NCBI GenBank assembly: GCA_011392765.1
Contig: WYCW01000004.1
Span: 172,038 to 236,037 of the forward strand
Length of the DNA: 64,000 nucleotides
DNA from: Candidatus Thiosymbion ectosymbiont of Catanema sp. Cochon2018
GTDB lineage: Bacteria; Pseudomonadota; Gammaproteobacteria; Chromatiales; Chromatiaceae
Reading direction: 5' to 3'
Within the stretch, counting starts at the first letter, position 1. The number at the start of each line of letters is the position of its first letter. Positions 26,249 through 35,832 of the stretch are shown here, piece by piece. The notes under the pieces were generated by a model, which was not told the origin of the DNA, did no database searches, and saw only the letters and a program-made list of their open reading frames with translations. The position numbers were made by a program, and so were the translations under genes.

Positions 26249-26300
26249 GTACCCTGTTCTCTACGCTCAATCACGATCATTCGCTGACCGTGCCGGATTT

Positions 26301-26491
26301 TTTCACCACAGAGACACAGAGAACACAGAGAAAATTCTCTTTTTTCTTCTTTGTGCCCTCTGTGCCTCTGTGGTGAAATAAAAATTCGTTGCAGTTGGTG
26401 AACGGATTATTATTACCACAGAGACACAGAGGACACGGAGAAAACACAAAGAAAATTCTCTTTCCTCTTCTCTGTGCCTCTGTGGTGAATC
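26301..26491. repeat. Family C palindromic tandem array 3
   Basis: Two units with TTTCACCACAGAGACACAGA arms and GTGCCTCTGTGGTGAA ends. It directly abuts the stop codon of the restriction gene at 26490. Confidence 0.88.
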
Positions 26492-29400
26492 ATTCTGCAT
26501 ACACCGCTGCCGCTTTGTCGATCATTTTATCGAATTCGACCTTTATCTTGGCTTCGAAGTCGGATTGGATCGCGTAGAGGTCGGTAAACTCGGCAAAGGT
26601 CCAGCGCCCGTAGTGGCCGTGACGGTTCACTCCGGGGACCCAGTAGGTCTCCATCGTCGCCTTCTTCTCCTTGGCGTCTTCCCGCCGGTAGCCCTTGATC
26701 TCGACGACGAGGCGGAGGGAGTTGTCCGGGCCCCGGCCATCGTCTACCAGCACGATGAAATCCGGGATATAGGTGCGCAGCTCGGGGCCGTAGCGGTAGG
26801 GTACTTCGAGCCCCAGGTTGTGGTTCTTTACATAGGCCAGTACTTGCGGATGGGCCTCAGCGACGCGGCAGAATTCGGCCTCCCAGCCGCTATCGAGAAT
26901 CACCTGGTTGACATGGCAACGACGGGCGTCGGTCCGGTAGCGGTCGGTCTTGGAAGTGGTGAAATTGACGTGCGCCGTGGAGCCCACCGGGTTGTAGGGG
27001 TCGAGCACGGTCGTGACCGGTTGTTCGCCTACCAGCGCCCGGGTAATACCCGCGGTGACGCGCTCGCAGGCCAGGTCGGCCAACTCCTGGTACATGGGCT
27101 GGGCCGGGTAGGTGCCGCCCTTACATACCAGGCAGGTGTCCAGCCATTGCTTGGTGATGCCCTTGAGCTGGCCGAACAGGTGCAGCCTGGGCTCTTCTCC
27201 GGGGTCCCGCCACTTGGTGTAGAGCAGCCGTTGGGTGAGATGAAACAAGAGCGTAGAGCGCCGCAGGTCTTGCAGATGCTCCAGGCCCAGGTCGATGTCT
27301 TCGCCGATGATGCCGGCGTTCTTGGTGATGGAGGGGCCGACCAGGTCCGGGGTGAGCGCCAGCACCGAGTCGTCCGTGAACTCGGCTGTGAGCCGCTCCT
27401 CCGGCAGCTCCACGCGATAGCCAGCGACCCGCGGAAAACGGATTTCGAGGGCGTCCCGCTCGGGCCGCACCGCCTTGACTTGGACAGTCTCCCGCGGCGG
27501 CGGGGGTGGGACGACGACGGGCCTGGCCGTAAAATCGAAGGGGATGCCGAGGACGTCCGCGTATTCGACGTTGAACAGCCCGTCCTGGTTCAGGTCGTAG
27601 GATTGGCGGCGCAGGGCGCGGCCGATGACCTGCTCGCACAGGAGTTGGGTGCCGAAGGCCCGCACGCCCAGGACATGGGTGACGGTGTTGGCATCCCAGC
27701 CTTCGGTGAGCATGGAGACCGACACCACGCAGCGAATCGAATCACCGAGCCGGTCGGGCTTGCCGACGGTGTTCATGACTTCGCGCAGTAGGTCTTGGTC
27801 GGTGATCTGCTCGGCCTGGCGGTGGTCGCCGGTGCGCTCGATGATCTCCCGCCGGAAACGCTCGATCTCGTCCGTAGCCAAGTCCCGAAACCGTTTGTCC
27901 AGGGCATCGCCGGATTCGATCTGTTCACTGTCGATCAGGAGGGTGCGCGGTCGGGGGAGCCGGTTGCCCCGGTCGTCGAAGTTGCAGAACAGCTCCAGTC
28001 GGCCGTTCACGAGGGTTTCGGTGTCCTCGTCCTGGAGGCGACGAAAACCGGAGATGTAGTCGTACACCAGCTTGGAGGTGGCGGTGTTGTTGCAGACGAC
28101 GATGAAGCAGGGGGGTACGGCGATGCCGGCGGATTCCCAGCGCTCGAAGGTCTTCCGGTAGTGGCCGTAGAGGGCTTCCAGGGCTGTTTGCAGCTCGACG
28201 GGCAGGCTGAGGGGGTCCAGGGTCTTGGCCTTACCCCGCCCCTTTTTCGGCATGCGCGTGCGGATGTGCTCCCACAGGTTGCGGAAGCGCGGCATCTCGC
28301 CGTGGGGAATGTTGTCTGCCACCGGCACCCGCGGGAGCTTGACGATACCGCATTCGATGGCGTCCATCAGCGAAAAATCGCTCATGGTCCAGGGGAACAG
28401 GGTGCCTTCGGCATAGCCGGAGCCGCGTAGGAAAAACGGCGTGGCGGAAAGGTCGATGACGCGGGCGAGACCGAGCTTGCGGTCGACCGCCTCCAGGCCG
28501 GAGATCCAGACCCGGGCGGCCTCCCGGTTCTTTTCGGCCTCCTGTTTCTCATCGGCTGTGAACTTCCCTTCCTGCGCTTCCCCCGGCTTTTCGCGGTAGC
28601 AGTGGTGTGCCTCGTCGTTGATGACCAGGATGTTTTTCAGGCCCATGAGGCTGGGCATGACCCGCTGGAGCATCTGCCCTTCGGTTTCCACCGTATCGAG
28701 CGCCTCGCCGCGACCCTGGAGCAACGACCTTCCGCCTTTCGACAGGTCGCTCCGCTCGCGCTGCTTGAAGGCGTGATAGTTGGTGATGACGATCTTGGCG
28801 CGCGCCAGGTCCGGCAGCAGATCCGTGGGCACCAGCTCGCGGCTCTGGTAGTAGCTGTCCGGGTCGTTGGGCTGCAAGACCCGCAACCGGTCGCGGATGG
28901 TGAGTCCCGGCGCCACTACCAGGAAGCCGCGAGTAAAACGCCTGCTCCGGGGATGGCGGACGGCGTTGACGGTCTGCCAGGCGATCAGCATGGCCATGAC
29001 GGTGGTCTTGCCGGCCCCCGTGGCGAGCTTGAGCGCCAGGCGCAACAGCCCCGGATTGGCCTCGGCGGCGGCATTCGCCAGATGCTCCGGGAACCGCTTG
29101 CTAGAAAAACCCGACCGGGGAGCAACCTCGGTGAGCCAGATGAGGGTCTCGACGGCCTCGACCTGGCAGAAGAAGAGGCGGATGTCGCTGAACCTGTGGT
29201 GGCGCCAGTGTTGGAGCAACCGAGCGGTCTCCGGCGTGACCCGCCATTGGTCGGGACGCGGCAGGGTCCGCCACTGGTCTACCTCCCGGCGGACGTCGTT
29301 GACGATGATGGTATCTTCGTATTGCTGGTCCGCCGTGGAGAGGTCCTTGACTTCGCCGAATACCAACCCGGCCTGCTCGCCCGCGCCGGTGCGCCTTCTC

Positions 29401-29549
29401 GGCTTCGGGATCGGGCTGACGAACTCCGCGCGTCGCCGGGATTCGATGAGCTTGCCGGTCGGCTGGCCGCTGTCGTCCAGCTCCCAGTGCCGGGATGGGT
29501 AGGCGTAGGGCGAGTTGAGGATCGGTTGCTCGAAAAACGGATCATCCAC
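26490..29549 (-). CDS. Type III-like restriction endonuclease subunit (Res)
   Basis: A protein of about 1019 residues with a superfamily 2 helicase core. Walker A is LKLATGAGKTTVMAMLIAWQ near residue 180, the DEAH box is VINDEAHHCYRE, and motif VI is QVIGRALRRQSYD. The C-terminal nuclease has IPDFIVLVDDGRG then LVVEIKGYRRED, a D...ExK site. It cuts DNA after translocation together with Mod. A GTG at 29549 is preferred because GGGAGG stands eight bases upstream. A GTG at 29564 is also possible. Toxin-antitoxin remnants and repeat arrays separate it from mod. Confidence 0.88.
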   Translation of the reverse strand: MDDPFFEQPILNSPYAYPSRHWELDDSGQPTGKLIESRRRAEFVSPIPKPRRRTGAGEQAGLVFGEVKDLSTADQQYEDTIIVNDVRREVDQWRTLPRPDQWRVTPETARLLQHWRHHRFSDIRLFFCQVEAVETLIWLTEVAPRSGFSSKRFPEHLANAAAEANPGLLRLALKLATGAGKTTVMAMLIAWQTVNAVRHPRSRRFTRGFLVVAPGLTIRDRLRVLQPNDPDSYYQSRELVPTDLLPDLARAKIVITNYHAFKQRERSDLSKGGRSLLQGRGEALDTVETEGQMLQRVMPSLMGLKNILVINDEAHHCYREKPGEAQEGKFTADEKQEAEKNREAARVWISGLEAVDRKLGLARVIDLSATPFFLRGSGYAEGTLFPWTMSDFSLMDAIECGIVKLPRVPVADNIPHGEMPRFRNLWEHIRTRMPKKGRGKAKTLDPLSLPVELQTALEALYGHYRKTFERWESAGIAVPPCFIVVCNNTATSKLVYDYISGFRRLQDEDTETLVNGRLELFCNFDDRGNRLPRPRTLLIDSEQIESGDALDKRFRDLATDEIERFRREIIERTGDHRQAEQITDQDLLREVMNTVGKPDRLGDSIRCVVSVSMLTEGWDANTVTHVLGVRAFGTQLLCEQVIGRALRRQSYDLNQDGLFNVEYADVLGIPFDFTARPVVVPPPPPRETVQVKAVRPERDALEIRFPRVAGYRVELPEERLTAEFTDDSVLALTPDLVGPSITKNAGIIGEDIDLGLEHLQDLRRSTLLFHLTQRLLYTKWRDPGEEPRLHLFGQLKGITKQWLDTCLVCKGGTYPAQPMYQELADLACERVTAGITRALVGEQPVTTVLDPYNPVGSTAHVNFTTSKTDRYRTDARRCHVNQVILDSGWEAEFCRVAEAHPQVLAYVKNHNLGLEVPYRYGPELRTYIPDFIVLVDDGRGPDNSLRLVVEIKGYRREDAKEKKATMETYWVPGVNRHGHYGRWTFAEFTDLYAIQSDFEAKIKVEFDKMIDKAAAVYAE

Positions 29550-29685
29550 GGCGTGGCCTCCCACGATTCTGCCCCCCGGTCCCGGTTGCGATTATCCTGC
29601 CGGACCGCCTGGCCAGTCATTGTCCATTCTATACCCGTCGTCCGTGGTCTGTTCGGAGTGCGCCGACAGGAACGAACCGCACCGA

Positions 29686-29757
29686 AGAACCACGGAGGCA
29701 GACACGAATAAACACGGATCACGATCCGTGTTTATTCGTGTCTGCCTCCGTGGTTCT
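29686..29757. repeat. Perfect 35-bp-arm hairpin
   Basis: The arms run from AGAACCACGGAGGCAGACAC to GTGTCTGCCTCCGTGGTTCT and are perfectly complementary over 35 bases, with only two bases between them. It lies 137 bases upstream of the restriction gene start. Related, less perfect copies are at 18379 and 59290. Confidence 0.9.
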
Positions 29758-29759
29758 AA

Positions 29760-30288
29760 TGCAGCGCAGTAAAAACCCTAATACCATTCGTAATTTGGAC
29801 TTGTGCCGGCGAGCCGTTGACCGCATGATCGTAGGGTATAGTCTCCGGATTTTTACTATGCCGCACTAGTACCTCGTTTCATCTGATTTTGCGGATAAGG
29901 TCCCATCTCCTACGCCCCACCAGCCGTTGAAGAGCCAGGGTAGGTCGAAATCGGTATCGGTATCGAAATCGGGATTCCGATTGCGATCCCGATTTCGATC
30001 CCGATGAGAAGGCTCGCATCAAGCTCAAGCGACTGTACCTGCAAAATAGAATGAAATGGGGTACTACGCCATTTCATAATAATTTTCTGTTAAAACCAGT
30101 CCCTGTCATCCCGAGCGTAGCGAGAGATCTTCGGCTCGGCAAAGGCTCCCGGCACACAAGATCCCTCCTCCGTCGGGACAAGGATTTCTTGCTACGCTCG
30201 AAAAGAAGAAATAATCTGCGAAAATCTGCGTAATCTGCGGATAAAAAGCAGGCTTTGCCATATTCTACGCGAGGAGCGATCTCACACC
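29760..30288. other. Intergenic region with repeat fragments
   Basis: No gene is supported. It holds a family B' piece (about 29895-30008, GAAATCGGTATCGGTATCG and GATCCCGATTTCGATCCCGA), a GTCATCCCGAGCGTAGCGAG module with its inverted counterpart (about 30108-30200), and half of the CAGATTACGCAGATTT hairpin (30212-30240). Confidence 0.5.
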
Positions 30289-31170
30289 ATGAGCAACGAG
30301 AACTTCGACCTTCCCTTCGAGAGCCCCAACCTACCGCAGCTGCTCACCGGCGACACCAGGTTCAGGTTCCGCTGCTACAAAGGGATCTCCTGCTTCAACG
30401 CCTGCTGCAAACGGGCCGATGTCACCTTGGCTCCCTATGACATCCTGCGTCTGAAGCTGCGGTTCGGTCTGACCTCCGAGGAATTTCTCAAACAACACAC
30501 AGTCCCCTTCCAGATGGACCAGGATGGCGTGCCCGGTCTCAAGCTGCGCACCGACGACGAAGGCACCTGCCTGATGCTGGACGGAGAAAACGGTTGCAAG
30601 GTCTACGAAGACCGGCCCACTGTCTGCCGCTACTATCCGGTGGCCCTGCTCAATATGCGTAAGAAGGATTCGTCCCAGGCCGAAGAGAATTACTCTCTGA
30701 TCTCCGAGAGCCATTGCAAGGGCCATCTCGAAGACCGCGAGATCAGTATCGAGGATTACCGCATCGAGCAGGGGTGCAAGGAATACGATGACCGCAACCG
30801 GGACTGGTACCGACTGATCCTCAAGAAAAAGTCCGCTGGTCCGGGAGTAGGACGCCCCTCCGAGATGAGTCTGCAGGTGTTCTTCATGGCTTCCTACAAT
30901 TTGGACATGTTCCGCCGCTTCGTGCTGAGCGAGAATTTCCGCCGGTCCTACCGGCTCAACGACGCCTTTTTTCGAGTAGTCGAGACGGATGACCTCATCC
31001 TGATGGATTTTGCCTTCCAGTTCCTGCGTCAAGCCCTGTTCGGCGAGAAAAGCATTGCAGAGGTCGAAAACGCCTGGGAAAAGCGGGTCGAGGAACGCAA
31101 GGAGGTGTGGGAGCTGCGGACCCAGGCGGAGCTGGCGCGCAGGCAACAGGGAGTGATGAATGATGAATGA
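30289..31170 (+). CDS. YkgJ-family cysteine cluster protein
   Basis: A 293-residue cytosolic protein. The conserved cysteines are in FRCYKGISCFNACCKRADVT near residue 25, GTCLMLDGENGCKVYEDRPTVC near residue 105, and further C-x-G and GC residues at about 143 and 162. This is the CxxCC...C...C pattern of UPF0153, thought to bind zinc or an iron-sulfur cluster. The family usually has about 100-250 residues, so this is a long member with an extra helical C-terminal half of unknown role. No operon partner. Confidence 0.85.
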   Translation: MSNENFDLPFESPNLPQLLTGDTRFRFRCYKGISCFNACCKRADVTLAPYDILRLKLRFGLTSEEFLKQHTVPFQMDQDGVPGLKLRTDDEGTCLMLDGENGCKVYEDRPTVCRYYPVALLNMRKKDSSQAEENYSLISESHCKGHLEDREISIEDYRIEQGCKEYDDRNRDWYRLILKKKSAGPGVGRPSEMSLQVFFMASYNLDMFRRFVLSENFRRSYRLNDAFFRVVETDDLILMDFAFQFLRQALFGEKSIAEVENAWEKRVEERKEVWELRTQAELARRQQGVMNDE

Positions 31171-31267
31171 TGAATGATGAATGCGGAATGATGAATCCGC
31201 ATCGTTCATCTTTAACGGCCTATGTACCTCAGTGCCATTAAGTTAGAGGTCGGGTTAGGCGCATGCC

Positions 31268-31551
31268 AATGCCATTAAGTTAGCTGCCGGCCACTTGTCG
31301 TAGTGTTGGGCAAAGGGCCAGGGATGGCCCGTGCCCAACACCGGTGTTGGGCACGCCCACCGGCCAAAGATGCGGTTCGCGCCTGGCGGTGGTGCAGTCC
31401 GGAAAGGACAACCCACGCTCACCGCATCCTACGGGCTTTGCCCAATCTACGAATCACGCGAATCCTCGCGAATCGGATTCGCGCCGATTCGCGTGATTCG
31501 TAGTTTTCTCTTCCGCACCGGTAAGCAACCAGCGACTAACTTAATGGCATT
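31268..31551. repeat. Family A repeat, copy 3 (both ends intact)
   Basis: It starts AATGCCATTAAGTTAGCTGC and ends GACTAACTTAATGGCATT, so both inverted ends are present. The interior has CCCAACACCGGTGTTGGG, GCATCCTACGGGCTTTGCCC and the ACTACGAATCACGCGAA hairpin. CCAATCTACG at 31442-31451 is an empty, exact match to the complement of the IS110 guide-like sequence. A second partial end (GTGCCATTAAGTTAG) stands at 31232. Confidence 0.85.
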
Positions 31552-31602
31552 GCCCCCCAGCCTACCGATTTAAAATTAAAAGGATCCGAGTTCATCGGAA
31601 TG

Positions 31603-31830
31603 TCATGCAACGTTTCGCATGAAGCTCACGTAATCTCTGCCGGCAGTGGCCGGAGGTAGTGATTTTCCATCTTTCTTATAAATGTCAATCGCTTCTTCTA
31701 CGATGATGCACAGCTCTTCGAATACCTCCTTCTCGTTTTCACCATGGCATCCACCATAGATCAGGCCCGGGCAACTTCCTACATAGCAATTGTCTTCTTC
31801 GGACCATTCGACGATTTTCACATAATTCAA
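31603..31830 (-). CDS. HicB-like protein
   Basis: A 75-residue protein: YVKIVEWSEEDNCYVGSCPG then GCHGENEKEVFEELCIIVEE, the partial RNase H-like fold of HicB antitoxins and related stand-alone proteins. The C-terminal DNA-binding part of full HicB is absent. Its start overlaps the end of the upstream gene by four bases (31827-31830), so the two act as a pair. Confidence 0.75.
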   Translation of the reverse strand: MNYVKIVEWSEEDNCYVGSCPGLIYGGCHGENEKEVFEELCIIVEEAIDIYKKDGKSLPPATAGRDYVSFMRNVA

Positions 31831-32114
31831 TTGTCAGCCCGTTTTTCTATGTACCTACCGTCCGCGAACTTATGTAAAATACTGGCTATGAATGTTTGGT
31901 ACGGAATACCCTCCAACATAGCAACTTTTTGAATTACAGAAAGATCACGACTTGTAATACGAATATTTATTCTTTTATCTTTTTTGAAAGTCTCAGTAGC
32001 GTATTTTCTATGCTTTTTTATTTCTTCTTTTGCATTTGGAATAGGCTGTATCTTTCCCGATTCGAATGCATCTAAGATTTCTTGCTCCTCTTGGGTTAGT
32101 TTATACTTACTCAT
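31827..32114 (-). CDS. Antitoxin-like protein (BrnA/CopG type)
   Basis: A 95-residue protein: LTQEEQEILDAFESGKIQPI, then FKKDKRINIRITSRDLSVIQ and AMLEGIPYQTFIASILHKFA, a ribbon-helix-helix-like C-terminus typical of BrnA/CopG antitoxins. The ATG at 32114 is chosen for its AGGAAAA ribosome binding site. AT-richer than its neighbours. A BrnT-type toxin is not present. The partner seems to be the HicB-like gene. Confidence 0.7.
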   Translation of the reverse strand: MSKYKLTQEEQEILDAFESGKIQPIPNAKEEIKKHRKYATETFKKDKRINIRITSRDLSVIQKVAMLEGIPYQTFIASILHKFADGRYIEKRADN

Positions 32115-32154
32115 GACTATTTTCCTATGACCAATGCACTGCAACATAGCCCGC

Positions 32155-32756
32155 TGTACTTGAATATCTGAGTTTTAGTAAAAATATCAATACCTCTTTA
32201 GTCATCAAGGCACGACCTCTATCTTACTTTCCCATCTATTCAGGCTTTCAATGTGCCACTCATCTATTAGCTACACGCCTTTTCACCCTTGCAAATAGGT
32301 TAGCTGACGATACCTTGCCATAAGCCTGCTTCATTCCTTGCATATTTGATGCGGATCTTCCCCAGGAACCATTGCATACGGAAGTGCGTCCCAGCCTGCC
32401 CCTTTCTCAAGCTCGATGGGCATGACCAATCAACCCTGCATTGAGACCGATTTCGAATGCTTCAGAGGGTACTCGCCGAGCATGTCGCGACACGGTTTTC
32501 TAAAACGATCTTTACCTTGCCCACACGAAGAACCGATCTGGATTCATGCTTGTAGTTTTCCGCCTCGGTCAGAGTTCTGGCCGGCAGGGTAGTTGCGGAT
32601 TAACGAAACCGCCCGTGCAGCACGCGTAGTGATCCCCGCTTTTGGAACTTCCGCTGGATGTGCCGGTGAGAAACCGGCCCTTTGCGATAAGAAGCGAATC
32701 CAAACCGTACCTTATTCCAGGCAATTTTCAAACCGAGAGCTATCGACATGATCTTT
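32155..32756. other. 600-bp region without a supported gene
   Basis: Both strands hold only short frames. A minus-strand 49-codon frame at about 32598-32747 (MSIALGLKIAWNKVRFGF...) and a 30-codon frame near 32334-32425 (MPIELEKGAGWDALPYAMVP) read like coding debris of unknown origin. This may be one or more decayed genes. Confidence 0.4.
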
Positions 32757-32820
32757 AGAACCCGGTGTTGGGCACGCCCACCGTCCCTGGCGGGCTTTGC
32801 CCAACCTACGCGCTACCCAA
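32757..32820. repeat. Family A fragment
   Basis: CGGTGTTGGGCACGCCCACC followed by GGCGGGCTTTGCCCAACCTACG, matching the family A interior. Both inverted ends are missing. It carries an unoccupied CCAACCTACG, the IS110 target-like string. Confidence 0.7.
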
Positions 32821-32847
32821 CGGGTATCTGCCATCGTAGTGCACCGA

Positions 32848-34986
32848 TCAAACCGTCAACCGCCGATAGATCTCCGATACCTTATAAGGCAACCTCTCCA
32901 CCGCGTCGACAATGGTGTAGTTCACGGCCCCGTACATGTGCGGCAGGTACTCTTGTCCTTCTTTGTCGATGGTGATGCAGAAAGAATGGATACCGCGGCG
33001 CTTGGCCTCGATCAGGGCGCGGCGGGTGTCTTCGATCCCGTACTCACTGCGGTACTCGTCGCTGTAGTCGTCCGGTTTGCCGTCGGAGAGGGTGATCAGG
33101 ATGCGCGTCTTAGCGTCGATCCGGTCGAGAATCCCGGTCAGGTGGCGGATGGCTACCCCCATGCGGGTATAGTCCTTGGCCTCGATACCGGCGATGCGGC
33201 CCCGGATTTCATCCCCGTAGGCGTCCTCGAAGCTTTTTATGCAAAAGGTCTCGCAACGCTTGCGGGTCATGCCGGAAAAACCGTAGATGGCATAGCGGTC
33301 GCCCAGGATTTCCAGAGCCTCGCAGAGCAGCAGCAGGGATTCACGTTCGGCCTGGTTGATCCAGCCCCGGGTGGAGCCGCTCATGTCCACCATGAACATG
33401 ACCGCGATGTTGCGTTCCACCCGGTCGCGCCGGGCAAAGAGGCGATCGGACATCTCCAGACCACACCGGGCGTCGGCGTGGGCCTCCACCAGGGCGTCGA
33501 TATCCACCTCATCCCCGAAAGGCTCCTTTTTGAGCCATTTATCCTCGCCGCGCAGGGCCTCGAAGGTCTTGCGCAGTCCCGGCAGGTGACGGGAATACTT
33601 GTCGAGGGTTTTCTGGACGAAGCCGTCGAGCTTGGGCTCTACCCTGAGCTCGCGCATCACGCACCAGCTCTTGCGGTAGGTCCGGCGGCGAAAGTCCCAC
33701 TCATTGTAGAGGTAAGCGCCGCGCTCGTGGTAGGTGCCGGACCAGACATCCGCGCCGGCATTTTCGTCCGCTTCTTCCGCCCCTTTGGGCTTATAGTGGC
33801 CGTCACCGGCGGGGACCAGATAGTCGGGGGGCAGCTCCCCCAGATCCAGCATGATCGAGCCGATGAGTCGCCTGATATCCTCCGGCGGGCTGACCGGTCT
33901 GTCATGGAACAGGATCTCTATCTCAAACTCTCCCGGATGCTCGTCGCGCTCCTGTTTCCTCGCCGTGAAGGGAATATTTTCCTTTCCGCAGGCCGCCTCG
34001 CGTTCGGACGCCGGCTGCTCGGATTCCAACTCCTTCCGGTAGCGGACCAGCAAGCTGCGCAGTCCGGCCTTCTCGTCCTCCAACCGCGCCCGCAGGACCC
34101 CCTCGACCCGGTCCGGATAGAGCTCGCCTTGATAACACAGAGGCTCCGGTAGGGGAGGAGGCGCGGCCAGCACCTCGGCCACCAGGGTGAGCGAGTCCTG
34201 CGCCCGATCGCCGGCTCGGCGCAGCCGATCCCGCCAGATCTCCCAGTGGGGCGGACAGACGCACTGACCGGCAAGGGCATTGAGGTGCTGCATATCGCGA
34301 TGGATTCCAGGCAGCTCGCGAGCGATGCGGGCGTCCAGCCGCAGGGTCTCGAAGGTGTGGAACAGTCGTAACGCACGGTTGGTGTCATCGAAACCCAACA
34401 GGGCCTCGATGATCCCCAGGCGCCAGGTACCGAACCGGGTCTGGGCCCACAGATAGGCCGCCGCGGCCTTCAGGAAGCGGAAATTATCCTCCCGGCTCCC
34501 GAAGCGGCTGGCCGTGGCCGGCAGGAACAGGGTCTCGGTGTCCGTGTGGATGGTCTCGGCGGCCGCGAGCGCGAGCCGCCGGCCCGAGAGCCCGAGCACC
34601 ACCCGCTCCAGAACGCCGGCGTGTTCCGTGAGCGATGCTCCTACCTGCGCGGCTCGGGTGTGTTCCAGGAATTCCTCCACATTCCTGAACACCTCTACTG
34701 CGGCGTAGAGGCCGGATTGGTCGTAGACATCCAAGCCCCGGATGATCCAGCGTTCGACATCCGGCAGGGAGAGATTGGTCAAGGCGCGATAGGCGTGAGT
34801 CAGGAACTGGTAGGCGCAGGCGGTATTGTCCTTTTCCAGGGTACGCACCCAGTGCAGCGCAAACTCCTGCTGGGATCGGGTAAGACGGGCCAGCGCCAGG
34901 GCCGATGCCCGTTTGGACGAGACCTCGGCCCACAAGATATCTTCGAGCAGGTCTTCGAGCTGATCGGCGTCGAGCGGTTTGGACAT
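32848..34986 (-). CDS. VWA-domain protein of the NorD/CbbO family
   Basis: A 712-residue cytosolic protein. The N-terminal two thirds are helical. The last 190 residues form a von Willebrand factor A domain with the MIDAS motif FMVDMSGSTRGW, then DRYAIYGFSGMTRKRCE, DYTRMGVAIRHLTGIL and ILITLSDGKPDDY. Such proteins work with a MoxR-type AAA+ ATPase: NorD with NorQ in nitric oxide reductase maturation, CbbO with CbbQ in Rubisco activation. No norQ/cbbQ, nor or cbb gene is in the window, so which role it has cannot be decided. Repeats flank it on both sides. Confidence 0.82.
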   Translation of the reverse strand: MSKPLDADQLEDLLEDILWAEVSSKRASALALARLTRSQQEFALHWVRTLEKDNTACAYQFLTHAYRALTNLSLPDVERWIIRGLDVYDQSGLYAAVEVFRNVEEFLEHTRAAQVGASLTEHAGVLERVVLGLSGRRLALAAAETIHTDTETLFLPATASRFGSREDNFRFLKAAAAYLWAQTRFGTWRLGIIEALLGFDDTNRALRLFHTFETLRLDARIARELPGIHRDMQHLNALAGQCVCPPHWEIWRDRLRRAGDRAQDSLTLVAEVLAAPPPLPEPLCYQGELYPDRVEGVLRARLEDEKAGLRSLLVRYRKELESEQPASEREAACGKENIPFTARKQERDEHPGEFEIEILFHDRPVSPPEDIRRLIGSIMLDLGELPPDYLVPAGDGHYKPKGAEEADENAGADVWSGTYHERGAYLYNEWDFRRRTYRKSWCVMRELRVEPKLDGFVQKTLDKYSRHLPGLRKTFEALRGEDKWLKKEPFGDEVDIDALVEAHADARCGLEMSDRLFARRDRVERNIAVMFMVDMSGSTRGWINQAERESLLLLCEALEILGDRYAIYGFSGMTRKRCETFCIKSFEDAYGDEIRGRIAGIEAKDYTRMGVAIRHLTGILDRIDAKTRILITLSDGKPDDYSDEYRSEYGIEDTRRALIEAKRRGIHSFCITIDKEGQEYLPHMYGAVNYTIVDAVERLPYKVSEIYRRLTV

Positions 34987-34997
34987 AGGCTGAGAGT

Positions 34998-35525
34998 AAC
35001 TAGGATTCCTTGAGGGACCCGAATCTTTACCAATGAGTCAAGTTTGTGCAGTGCACAAATCGGGATCGGGATCGGGATCGAAATCGAGATTCCGATTGCG
35101 ATCCCGCTCCCGATTTCGATTTCGACCTACCCAGGCTCTCCAACGGCTGGTTGGGCGGAGGAGATGGGGCCTTACGGGAGAGGGGTTTTTAGAGCATCAC
35201 GCCTCGTCGGTCTGAGGTGGAGCCTCGCTGGATTCCTTGAATGACCGGATTTTGTGCAAGTGAGTCAAATTTCGCAAACGTCTAACCCCTCTCGTTGTCG
35301 TGATCGTAGTCGAAGCCGCCGTAGGAGGGACCGCATTCTTTCGCAGTTCGTGGTCTCCGGAGGTCCCGGCCAGGTACCGGGTCGAAACTCGTAGCCACCA
35401 GATTTTCCGTGCCCGCTTTGCCTGGCGTCGCCGATTACGATCACGACCACGATCACGGTTCCGCTTTCGATAGCGATAGAGCGATGATCACGCCTCGTCG
35501 GTCTGAGGCGAAGCCTCGCTAGCAG
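34998..35525. repeat. Family B' and inverted family B copies, back to back
   Basis: From 34998 a B' copy runs CTAGGATTCCTTGAGGGACC to about 35225, with the hexameric AAATCGGGATCGGGATCGGG run and its complement. It is followed by an inverted B copy to 35525, with CGTGATCGTAGTCGAAGCCG, GGTACCGGGTCGAAACTCGT and the GCCTCGTCGGTCTGAGGCGA hairpin. No gene. Confidence 0.8.
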
Positions 35526-35832
35526 TCTATTGTGGCGCAATCCCGGAGAAATTCGCGGGCGGCCGCCACCGTGATCCGTGACGACCGGAGCCCTCTGAAC
35601 CTGAAGCGGAACCACGGGCGCGCACGCAGCAGGTTGCTCCCGTCGCTGAAGCGAGAGGTTAACTTAAGTAAAGTATTATTAAGTGCTAATGTGCTAATCT
35701 TAACCTCGTAGGCGAGTGTGTTGCGAAAAATGGCTCGATGTAGCAGGCCGGAGAGGCGTGCATTGGGTCAGAGCAGTACCGCGACCGCAGGTCTCAGAGT
35801 ATGCATTTGGAAATTGCCGATCGAGTTTTACT
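35526..35832. other. Intergenic, nothing recognised
   Basis: Short frames only. The first half is GC-rich, and an AT-rich stretch at about 35655-35700 (TTAACTTAAGTAAAGTATTA) begins the low-GC context of the following acetyltransferase gene and may hold its promoter. Confidence 0.4.

Noticed and set aside
26565-29711. Long plus-strand frames opposite the restriction gene
   Set aside because: Antisense shadows of res, which has full helicase and nuclease motifs.
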